DNA from: JAGKXB01 sp964498835
GTDB lineage: Bacteria > Pseudomonadota > Gammaproteobacteria > Burkholderiales > Burkholderiaceae_D
Length of the DNA stretch: 7,619 nucleotides
Direction of reading: 5' to 3'
Assembly: GCA_964498835.1 (NCBI GenBank)
Contig: CAZCIX010000071.1
Coordinates: 1-7,619, forward strand
A model generated the notes under the pieces. That model ran no database searches and was not told the DNA's origin. It saw only the letters and a list, made by a program, of their open reading frames with translations. Position numbers and translations under genes: made by a program. Shown here one piece after another: positions 1-6,160 of this stretch (the first letter of the stretch is position 1; every line of letters starts with the position of its first letter).

Positions 1-156
1 GAACTTGTTTAAATACATTGCCAATTTTTTAACATTATGATGTCGTATGCCATTTTAGAAACCTGCGACACGCAAAAATCAATGCGTTGTTCAGCGCAGT
101 CTTAGGTAATATTATTTGGTATTGTTCCCTATTCCATTTAAAAAATACGTTTTCCT
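1..156. other. AT-rich non-coding leader upstream of tamA
   Basis: No reading frame of convincing length lies here on either strand, and I see no recognisable end of an upstream gene. The segment is AT-rich and contains a candidate promoter at 87-115 and a tiny TGCG-ACA-CGCA inverted repeat at 64-74 that is too short to call a regulatory element. It most likely serves as the 5' regulatory region of the tamAB unit. What lies further upstream cannot be told from this window. Confidence 0.5.
87..115 (+). promoter_or_regulatory. Candidate sigma70-type promoter for tamAB
   Basis: TTGTTC at 87-92 serves as a weak -35 (three of six consensus bases) and TATTAT at 110-115 as a good -10 (five of six). 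They are separated by an optimal 17 bp. Transcription would start near 122, giving a short leader of roughly 35 nt before the tamA ATG. The placement is sensible, but in AT-rich DNA such matches arise by chance, so this is only a candidate. Confidence 0.35.
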
Positions 157-1902
157 ATGTCGTTTAATTTTGTTGATTTTGTGAAAACACGTTTCGTTTT
201 GTTGATCCTATGCTGCTTTGCATATACCCACGCACATGCTGCGACGGTGAATTACGATGTGCAGATTGAGGCGCCTGACAATATCAAGACTTTGCTGGAA
301 AAAAATTTGGACATCGTGCGTTGGCGTGGCAATGCGTTGATTGATGGTGATCAGTTTCAGCGCTTGTATCTTGCAGTGCCTGAGCAGGTGACAACATTGG
401 TGGCGACAGAGGGTTATTACGAGCCACGCGTTGAAATTCAACTTAATTCAGCGGAATCTTGGGTCGTATCGCTGCGGATAACGCTGGGTTCTCCTGTATT
501 GGTTGGCAAGGTCGACCTCGTTTTACAAGGATTTGCCGGTGATGTGGATAAGGGAGTGACTTGTCCTCGTCCTGTTTGGAGTCTGAAAGAGGGGGCATTA
601 TTTCGTCAGGCGGATTGGGAGGCTGCCAAGAGTAATCTATTGCGTCAGGTCGTGATGACGTGTTATCCGCGTGCAAAATGGGTGGAAACGGTCGCAACGG
701 TTGACACCGATACGCGCCAGGCGCAGTTAAAAATGGTGCTCGATAGCGGTTCGGTCGTGACATTTGGAGCATTGCAGATAGAAGGTTTGCAGCGTTATCC
801 AGCCAGCATGATCACCAATCTTAATCCTATCAAAGCGGGCACGCCGTATAGTGAAGCTGCTCTGTTGGATTTGCAGGGAAAGTTACAGGATACCGGCTAC
901 TTTAGTAGCGTGGACGTCAGTGCAGAGTTGGACTCAATGGGAACGGTCGTGCCCATCATAATTAAGCTGCAAGAAAGCAAAAGAAAAAAAGCGAGTGTCG
1001 GTGTTGGTTATAGTACCAATACGGGTAATCGTACCCAGCTGACTTATGATGATTTGTATGTACCGTATTTGGGGGTGAAATTAAAAACCGGCGTCACGCT
1101 GGAAACCAAACGGCAAACAGCGCGCGGCGAGTTACTTTTTCCTGTGACGGCTTCTGGCTATCAAGACAGTCTGGGTACAGCATTTGAGCGAAATGCGATT
1201 GAAGGGGAAGTGACGCATTTATCAACACTGACAGCCAAACGGGCGTGGGGATCTTCACCGTCCGAATATAGTGTGATGTTGGAATATTTGAGCGAGTTAA
1301 AAAATGTGGCCGGTGTGGGCAAAACACAGACTCAAAGCTTGCCATTGACCTATAGTAAAACGGTGCGGAATATCGACAGCTTGCTTTTTCCTACTAAAGG
1401 CACAGTGTGGAATGCCCAAATTGGCGGCACGGTTTGGGGATTGTCGGATCAATCTTTTTTGCGTGCCAGCAGTAAAGTGACGCATTATTACCGGCTTGGC
1501 AAGCAAGACACCGTCATCGTGCGTGCCGAGGCAGGTGTGGTGGCGGCGAAAGATAGAGTTGGCATTCCTAGTGCCTATCTTTTTCGCGCTGGCGGCGATC
1601 AATCCGTGCGTGGTTATGCCTACCAGGAGTTGGGTGTGCAGGAGGGGGATGCCACGGTCGGTGGTCGTTATTTGGCCACGGCTAGTACCGAATACCAACA
1701 TTGGTGGGTCCCGCGTTGGGGGACAGCAATTTTCTATGACGTCGGCAATGCGGCGGACAGAGTGGCCGATTTGAATCTGAAATCAGGTTATGGATTAGGT
1801 GCACGTTGGAAAAGCCCCGTCGGGCCGATCAACATGGATGTGGCCTATGGTCGGGCGGTCAAAACATTTCGTTTGCATTTCTCCTTGGGGTTGAGTTTCT
1901 GA
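157..1902 (+). CDS. tamA: TamA, Omp85-family outer-membrane translocation and assembly module subunit
   Basis: This 581-residue protein is close to the length of E. coli TamA (577). A signal peptide is visible: basic K10/R12, a hydrophobic core at 13-22, and a likely signal peptidase I site after A-H-A (residues 26-28). Residues about 29-275 form the periplasmic POTRA region. The third repeat is clearest (about 200-273), with the FGALQIEGL start and the GYFSSVDVSAEL strand typical of POTRA domains. The beta-barrel starts near 279 (SVGVGYSTNTG) and ends in the aromatic beta-signal LHFSLGLSF at the C-terminus. The Omp85 signature GGDQSVRGY is at 479-487, with the VRGY loop-6 motif at 484-487. 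Family knowledge: TamA sits in the outer membrane and acts with TamB in inserting certain outer-membrane proteins such as autotransporters, and in lipid transport. No Shine-Dalgarno precedes the ATG; a GTG at 181 (codon 9) is an alternative start that would give a more canonical signal peptide beginning M-K-T-R. C136 and C169 in POTRA2 are the only periplasmic cysteines I noticed. The stop overlaps the tamB start. Confidence 0.95.
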   Translation: MSFNFVDFVKTRFVLLILCCFAYTHAHAATVNYDVQIEAPDNIKTLLEKNLDIVRWRGNALIDGDQFQRLYLAVPEQVTTLVATEGYYEPRVEIQLNSAESWVVSLRITLGSPVLVGKVDLVLQGFAGDVDKGVTCPRPVWSLKEGALFRQADWEAAKSNLLRQVVMTCYPRAKWVETVATVDTDTRQAQLKMVLDSGSVVTFGALQIEGLQRYPASMITNLNPIKAGTPYSEAALLDLQGKLQDTGYFSSVDVSAELDSMGTVVPIIIKLQESKRKKASVGVGYSTNTGNRTQLTYDDLYVPYLGVKLKTGVTLETKRQTARGELLFPVTASGYQDSLGTAFERNAIEGEVTHLSTLTAKRAWGSSPSEYSVMLEYLSELKNVAGVGKTQTQSLPLTYSKTVRNIDSLLFPTKGTVWNAQIGGTVWGLSDQSFLRASSKVTHYYRLGKQDTVIVRAEAGVVAAKDRVGIPSAYLFRAGGDQSVRGYAYQELGVQEGDATVGGRYLATASTEYQHWWVPRWGTAIFYDVGNAADRVADLNLKSGYGLGARWKSPVGPINMDVAYGRAVKTFRLHFSLGLSF

Positions 1903-4900
1903 TGTGGCGTAAATTATTCCGTGGCGTATTGATCGCCATCACCTTAGTGGCGTTTGTGTTAGCCACCGCATTTTGGTGGTTGGGGCGCGAGACAAGTTTG
2001 CAAACCTTGGTACAAAAAATTGCCGATGCCAGTGGTGGGGTGGTGCATGTGTCCGGCGTCACGGGTTCTTTGTATGGCGCCATGCACATAGACCAGATTA
2101 GTTATCGTCATCCTCAGCGCAGTATCAGCGCTAAGCAAATAGACCTTCAATGGTCACCCTGGCAATTGTTCACAAAGGGCGTTGCCATCCACCGGTTGCA
2201 TGTTGCGACTTTGATAGTGAAAGAATTGGCCCCGAGTAGCGAAAAAATGATTTTGCCGCATACCTTGGCATTGCCCGTCAACGTTGCATTGGATAACGTC
2301 GAACTCGACAAAATTACTCTTATTACTGCCGATGCTCACGCTAAGCACTCTGATCAGGCCACTAAAACTAACATCGATCTAGTCCTCAATCACGTGCGTT
2401 TTGGTCTGGCGGCAGACGCCCATCAATTGCGTTTACAGGATGCAGCTATTGATACACCGTGGGGGAAATGGCGTGCCAGCGCATCGTTGGCAGCGAACCC
2501 GCCTTTTGCCATCAAAGGCACGACTAACTTAATGAGTCGCATTGGCAAGGTCGATGCAAAAATCAGTGGGACACTGGCGGAAATGACAGTCGCAGTCAAT
2601 GCGAACGTCCAACAACCCCAAATCAAGCAATTAACCCAGCAAACCAACAAACAAGCTAACCAACCAACCAACAAGCCAGTTCAAATAAACGCTGTGACGG
2701 CGACATTGCAATTGATGCCTTTTGACACAGTATGGTTGCGCTCTTTCACGGTGCATGCACGTGGCATCAATCCAGTGTATAGCGATGATGGTTGGCCGCA
2801 AGCACATTTGAATTTGGATGCGTCTGTCGAAGTTGCAGCAGATCATTCCATTCAAGGTGCGTTGTCATTGCTGAATCAAGCCGCACCAGCCAGATTGGAT
2901 CAACAAGGTTTGCCATTGCGCAACGTACATGCCAAGTTGGGTGGTACGTTTACTGCCTTGCAGATCAAGGAGTTGATGATAGATTTGGGCGCAGCAGGAA
3001 AATTATTGGGTGATGCAAAAATTACTAATGGAAAAGTGGCGAGTACTTTGCGCACGATAGGTGCCACTGGCATTGATTTGCATGCTTTGCATGGACGCCT
3101 ACCATCCAGCAAAATCGCGGGCGAAATCGTACTGTTTCATCAAGGCGAAAGCCAGCACGCACGTGCGGCACTCAAGCAAGCCGATATCGCGCTTGAATTG
3201 GATGCATCCTTGATGGCAGGTTTGCTTGATGTGCATGCCGCTCATGTGCGGCTTGGTAAGACCGAAGCATCGGTACAAGGCAAAATCAATCTTAATGGCA
3301 GGCGTACGGTCAATGTAGCGGGAAAATTCAAACGTTTGAATCTTGCTGATTGGGGTGCTTATCCACGTAGCAATCTGCAAGGTATCTTCAATGCCGATGG
3401 GGTATTGGATCAAAACTGGCGTATGGCGTTGCAGTTGCAATTGGAGCCCAGCAGCTTGTTGGATGCGCCGTTGTCCGGCCGTGCTAAATGGAATATGGAC
3501 GCACGTCGGATTAGCGATGCGGATGTGGATGTGCATTTGGCGGAAAACAAATTGACCTTGCAAGGTGGTTTTGGTGCGCCCAACGATCAGTTGGCATGGC
3601 GGATTGCTGCGCCGAATTTAGGATTGTTGGGGCGGCAGTTTTCTGGCACGGTGCAGGGCAATGGCACCTTGTCCGGTAGTCGGGAAAATATCCAGTTTGA
3701 TTACGCACTAGATGTGAGTGCGTTGAAATTATTCGAACAGTACAAAATTCAAAGCCTGCATGCCAACGGGCGTTTGCAAAGTGGTGCAAATAGTCAGTTG
3801 CAAACGGAATTACGCCTCAAGGAGGCCAGTATGCCTGGTGTCCAATTACATGCTTTGCAGCTGCAAGGTAAAGGCACGCGTGCTGTACATACCTTGCAAT
3901 TGGATGCACGTAGTGATGATGTTGAGGTAACAAGTACCGTGACTGGAAGCTGGCGTGCCGAGCAGGGGTGGGAAGGTAGCATTCGTACTTTGCAAAATCG
4001 GGGTCGTTATGCGTTTGGATTGCAAGCCCCCGCTTTGTTGCGCATTAATAAAGATCAGTTTTCTTTGAGTAATGCCACATTGAGGTTGCCAGATGGCATT
4101 ATTGCCCTGCAAACCTTGCAGAAAAATGGCCCGCGTCTGCAATCCAAGGGCTCGGCAACAGGCGTGCCGCTGCAATATTTAATGCAATTTGTGCCAACTC
4201 TGAAAACGAATGTCCGTGGTAACTTGACTCTAGGTGCCAATTGGGAGCTGGATAGCGAGCAAACCTTAAATGGCAAACTGCATGTTTTTCGTGAGCGCGG
4301 TGACGTAATTTTGCAACCGGACTCTTCCTTGTTGCCACAAATCAAAACCCAAGCAGGATCCTCGTTGACGTTGGGTATGTCAGCACTGGATTTGCGCCTG
4401 GATATGCTCAAAAACGCTGTGCGTGCACAATTTGATTTGCATGGTAGTGGCATTGGCGACACCCATGTTGAAGCTTCCACAGAATTGACCCAGCGTATTG
4501 ATGATGGTGCAGGTGGGATAGGTGGTAAATGGCATCTTCCAGCGACTAGTCGATTGCGTTTGAACGGCAGTATCAACATGCCGTCATTGGCTTGGTTGGC
4601 TCGTTTGTCCAGTCAACCCGGTGTGGCGGTGGATGGAAAAATGGCTCTCAATATGAGTGGTAGCGGCACCATCGCCGCCCCCCAATTACGTGGCGAGCTG
4701 CGTGGTGATGCATTGAATGTCGCGTGGTTGAAAGAAGGGTTGAAGTTGCGCAATGGCCAATTGCGTGCGGAGTGGCAAGGGGATCAATTGTTGTTGCAAA
4801 GCGTACGTTTTGAAGGAGAAGAAGGCAGTGCAAGTGCACAGGGATGGTTGCGTTTTGCCGATATTGATCCTGTTATGCAATTGCAATTAAAACTGGACAA

Positions 4901-5846
4901 ACTAAGAGTATTAGCTCGTCCCGATCGTTTGTTGGTGTTGAGTGGGCAAAGTCAAATTAATTTGGAGAAAAAACGTTGGCAAGTCGATGGGAAATTAACG
5001 GCAGATCGTGCCAACATAGAATTGCCCGAGCAAGAAACACCCACAATTAGTGAGGATGTAGTGGTGTTGGCTAAAAAGACTAAAAACAAAAAAGTAGTGC
5101 CCACTGTCGCTAAACCGATGGCGATGCCTTTGCAAATTGAGATGGATTTGGGTCTTGGTGACCGGTTTTATTTAAAAGGTAAAGGCTTAGACGCACAATT
5201 GGGTGGTTCCTTGCACGTCAAATTAGGTGACAACCGCATACCACGCGCCAGTGGCACCATCCAAGTCATCAAAGGTAGTTATGCTGCTTATGGTCAAAAA
5301 TTAATCATTGATCGTGGTTTGATCAACTTCACCGGTCCATGGGACAACCCAGGTTTGAATATTTTAGCTTTGCGTAAAAAACTGGATCCCGATAGAACCG
5401 ATGGCACAGTCGAAGCCGGTGTAGAAGTGCGTGGTACCGCGTTAGCGCCGATTGCCAAGTTGGTTTCCACGCCCGTCGTGCCAGATAGTGAAAAACTAGC
5501 TTGGCTAGTATTAGGGCATGGCATGCAGGGCGTCGGTGGGCAGGAAATGGATTTGTTAGCCACCGCTGCCGGAGCTTTGTTTGGTGGTGCGGCTTTGCAG
5601 GGGCGCATCGCTAATTCATTAGGATTAGATGAGTTTGGCCTGTCGCGAGCAAAAGGCTTGGAAAGCACCGTTCTTACAGTAGGTAAACGCATCTCGTCAC
5701 GTGCGTACTTGAGTTACGAACAAGGTGCTGGTAGCGCGTCTAGTTTGGTCAAGCTACATTACCTTCTTAGTTCGCGTCTTTCTCTACAGGCCCAAACTGG
5801 TGCCAACAGTGCGTGGGATTTGTTGTACACCTGGGCGTTTGATTAA
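1902..5846 (+). CDS. tamB: TamB, AsmA-like/DUF490 inner-membrane-anchored periplasmic bridge protein
   Basis: This is a 1314-residue protein from the ATG at 1902, which overlaps the tamA TGA (TGATG). The same frame is open back to an ATG at 1806, but that would lie inside tamA and add 32 residues before the membrane anchor, so 1902 is preferred; a GGGG-containing stretch at 1887-1890 may act as a weak ribosome site. Residues about 8-27 form a single N-terminal transmembrane anchor. It is followed by the conserved early block (VHVSGVTGSLYG, then IDLQWSPWQLF) and a long series of alternating-hydrophobicity beta strands, expected to form a beta-taco groove spanning the periplasm. The C-terminal TamB domain (about 970-1314) is diagnostic: GSYAAYGQKLIIDRG from 1125, INFTGPWDNP just after it, LAWLVLGHGM at 1199-1208, a glycine/alanine-rich LLATAAGALFGG segment, and a terminal LLYTWAFD. 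Family knowledge: TamB partners TamA and is implicated in outer-membrane protein assembly and anterograde phospholipid transport. Oddities: a Q/N/T/K-rich tract at 237-261 encoded by a CCAA-type simple repeat, and a lysine-rich KKTKNKK patch at 1058-1064 just before the C-terminal domain core. Confidence 0.95.
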   Translation: MWRKLFRGVLIAITLVAFVLATAFWWLGRETSLQTLVQKIADASGGVVHVSGVTGSLYGAMHIDQISYRHPQRSISAKQIDLQWSPWQLFTKGVAIHRLHVATLIVKELAPSSEKMILPHTLALPVNVALDNVELDKITLITADAHAKHSDQATKTNIDLVLNHVRFGLAADAHQLRLQDAAIDTPWGKWRASASLAANPPFAIKGTTNLMSRIGKVDAKISGTLAEMTVAVNANVQQPQIKQLTQQTNKQANQPTNKPVQINAVTATLQLMPFDTVWLRSFTVHARGINPVYSDDGWPQAHLNLDASVEVAADHSIQGALSLLNQAAPARLDQQGLPLRNVHAKLGGTFTALQIKELMIDLGAAGKLLGDAKITNGKVASTLRTIGATGIDLHALHGRLPSSKIAGEIVLFHQGESQHARAALKQADIALELDASLMAGLLDVHAAHVRLGKTEASVQGKINLNGRRTVNVAGKFKRLNLADWGAYPRSNLQGIFNADGVLDQNWRMALQLQLEPSSLLDAPLSGRAKWNMDARRISDADVDVHLAENKLTLQGGFGAPNDQLAWRIAAPNLGLLGRQFSGTVQGNGTLSGSRENIQFDYALDVSALKLFEQYKIQSLHANGRLQSGANSQLQTELRLKEASMPGVQLHALQLQGKGTRAVHTLQLDARSDDVEVTSTVTGSWRAEQGWEGSIRTLQNRGRYAFGLQAPALLRINKDQFSLSNATLRLPDGIIALQTLQKNGPRLQSKGSATGVPLQYLMQFVPTLKTNVRGNLTLGANWELDSEQTLNGKLHVFRERGDVILQPDSSLLPQIKTQAGSSLTLGMSALDLRLDMLKNAVRAQFDLHGSGIGDTHVEASTELTQRIDDGAGGIGGKWHLPATSRLRLNGSINMPSLAWLARLSSQPGVAVDGKMALNMSGSGTIAAPQLRGELRGDALNVAWLKEGLKLRNGQLRAEWQGDQLLLQSVRFEGEEGSASAQGWLRFADIDPVMQLQLKLDKLRVLARPDRLLVLSGQSQINLEKKRWQVDGKLTADRANIELPEQETPTISEDVVVLAKKTKNKKVVPTVAKPMAMPLQIEMDLGLGDRFYLKGKGLDAQLGGSLHVKLGDNRIPRASGTIQVIKGSYAAYGQKLIIDRGLINFTGPWDNPGLNILALRKKLDPDRTDGTVEAGVEVRGTALAPIAKLVSTPVVPDSEKLAWLVLGHGMQGVGGQEMDLLATAAGALFGGAALQGRIANSLGLDEFGLSRAKGLESTVLTVGKRISSRAYLSYEQGAGSASSLVKLHYLLSSRLSLQAQTGANSAWDLLYTWAFD
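2610..2684 (+). repeat. Low-complexity A/C-rich tract with (AACC)n core inside tamB
   Basis: This stretch of tamB is almost purely A and C on the + strand and encodes a Gln/Asn/Thr/Lys/Pro-rich segment (residues about 237-261), unlike the surrounding beta-strand sequence. Its core at 2658-2672 is a tetranucleotide repeat, AACC three times plus AAC. It probably arose by slippage and sits in a loop or linker of TamB. Because the unit is not a multiple of three, gain or loss of a unit would shift the frame, although under four copies is short for active phase variation. Confidence 0.7.
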
Positions 5847-6001
5847 TCCGCAATCGCTGAAAAAGACTGGCTGAATGAGGTGGAGAAACAATTTTTTTGC
5901 TGATGTCGGTTTTGACTCATTATTGTAAAGTGCTTTGTGCCAATTATTAAAGTGCCTAGAAAGCAACACAATTCCTTTTCATTAAATTTTTAATAAGTCT
6001 T

Positions 6002-6023
6002 CAATCTTCATTAGTTGAGATTG
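6002..6023. repeat. Imperfect inverted repeat, possible operator or weak hairpin
   Basis: Arms at 6002-6010 (CAATCTTCA) and 6015-6023 (TTGAGATTG) pair over nine positions with a TTAG loop. There are seven Watson-Crick pairs including an uninterrupted outer six, one T-G wobble and one mismatch. It ends five bases before a TATAAT hexamer, so if that hexamer is a -10 the dyad covers the spacer and adjoining -35 region, as a repressor or activator site could. It is less convincing as a terminator because the stem is AT-rich and the following T-tract is interrupted by G and A. Confidence 0.35.
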
Positions 6024-6034
6024 TTGTATATAAT
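6007..6034 (+). promoter_or_regulatory. Candidate promoter with perfect TATAAT for the downstream gene
   Basis: TATAAT at 6029-6034 matches the -10 consensus fully. At a 16 bp spacing the only -35 is TTCATT (6007-6012), which matches TTGACA at just three positions, so the promoter would be weak or activator-dependent. Transcription would begin near 6041, leaving a leader of about 120 nt before the ATG at 6161. The overlap with the inverted repeat at 6002-6023 makes regulation at this point plausible. Confidence 0.35.
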
Positions 6035-6087
6035 GCTATGTTGTTCTTTATATACGCTTATTGCGTCATTGTTTTTGTTGAATTTAC

Positions 6088-6097
6088 TTAACGTTAA
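6088..6097. promoter_or_regulatory. Perfect 10-bp palindrome TTAACGTTAA
   Basis: A perfect two-fold symmetric decamer lies about 64 bp before the ATG of the downstream gene. A GTTAAAG word overlaps its right half and recurs 13 bp later. It could bind a dimeric regulator, but I cannot assign it to a known one, and decamer palindromes of A/T-rich composition occur by chance. Confidence 0.2.
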
Positions 6098-6148
6098 AGC
6101 CAGTAGTTAAAGTGGTCATTACAGGCTTGCATAGAACGTAAAATTATT

Positions 6149-6160
6149 GAAGGAAGAGAA
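6149..6160 (+). promoter_or_regulatory. Strong Shine-Dalgarno site for the gene at 6161
   Basis: The purine run GAAGGAAGAGAA directly precedes the ATG at 6161. Its AAGGA core at 6150-6154 leaves six bases to the start codon, which is near ideal. It fixes the start of this gene and contrasts with the absence of such a site before tamA. Confidence 0.8.

Larger units (their letters stand above)
5927..6115. repeat. Three scattered AAAGTG direct repeats
   Basis: AAAGTGC occurs at 5927-5933 and 5949-5955, exactly 22 bp apart (about two helical turns). A further AAAGTGG lies at 6109-6115. The last two share the longer word TTAAAGTG (5947-5954 and 6107-6114). A related GTTAAAG pair lies at 6093-6099 and 6106-6112. 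These could be binding sites for a regulator of the downstream gene, but the words are short and the DNA is AT-biased, so chance remains a real explanation. Confidence 0.25.
5847..6160. other. AT-rich intergenic region between tamB and the downstream gene
   Basis: About 310 bp without a supportable gene; two sampled 60-base blocks (5941-6060) are only about 25-27% GC. A run of seven T at 5892-5898 has no stem-forming sequence before it, so I do not call an intrinsic terminator for tamAB. The region contains an AT hairpin ATTAAA-TT-TTTAAT (5981-5994), a longer imperfect inverted repeat (6002-6023), a TATAAT hexamer (6029-6034), a perfect palindrome (6088-6097), and repeated AAAGTG words. It is large enough to hold the promoter and leader of the gene starting at 6161, and possibly a small RNA that cannot be recognised by eye. 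Confidence 0.6.

Noticed and set aside
202..216. Lipoprotein box around C19-C20 of TamA
   Set aside because: The residue before the first cysteine is leucine, not G/A/S, and a good signal peptidase I site (AHA) follows.
1297..1701. Antisense open frame of 134 codons within tamA
   Set aside because: Opposite the well-conserved Omp85 barrel and VRGY region, which explains the coding constraint on the other strand.
1806..1901. In-frame upstream extension of tamB to an ATG at 1806
   Set aside because: It would lie wholly inside the tamA barrel coding region and put 32 extra residues before the membrane anchor; the TGATG overlap at 1900-1904 is a typical coupled start.
3099..3563. Antisense open frame of 154 codons within tamB
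   Set aside because: Shadow of tamB with no ribosome site or recognisable domain noticed.
4055..4579. Antisense open frame of 174 codons within tamB
   Set aside because: It lies entirely opposite the conserved tamB frame, has no family resemblance, and is cysteine/proline/serine-rich as expected of a shadow frame.
5294..5692. Antisense open frame of 132 codons within the tamB C-terminal domain
   Set aside because: Overlaps the most conserved part of TamB; composition (S, P, N, A-rich) is typical of an antisense shadow.
5891..5898. Run of seven T after tamB as an intrinsic terminator
   Set aside because: No stable stem precedes the run; the upstream bases are purine-rich without a complementary arm.
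5981..5994. ATTAAA-TT-TTTAAT hairpin
   Set aside because: All A/T with a two-base loop; too weak to be a terminator and expected by chance in DNA of this composition.
6015..6034. TTGAGA as the -35 for TATAAT at 6029
   Set aside because: The spacer is only 8 bp, far too short for a sigma70 promoter.
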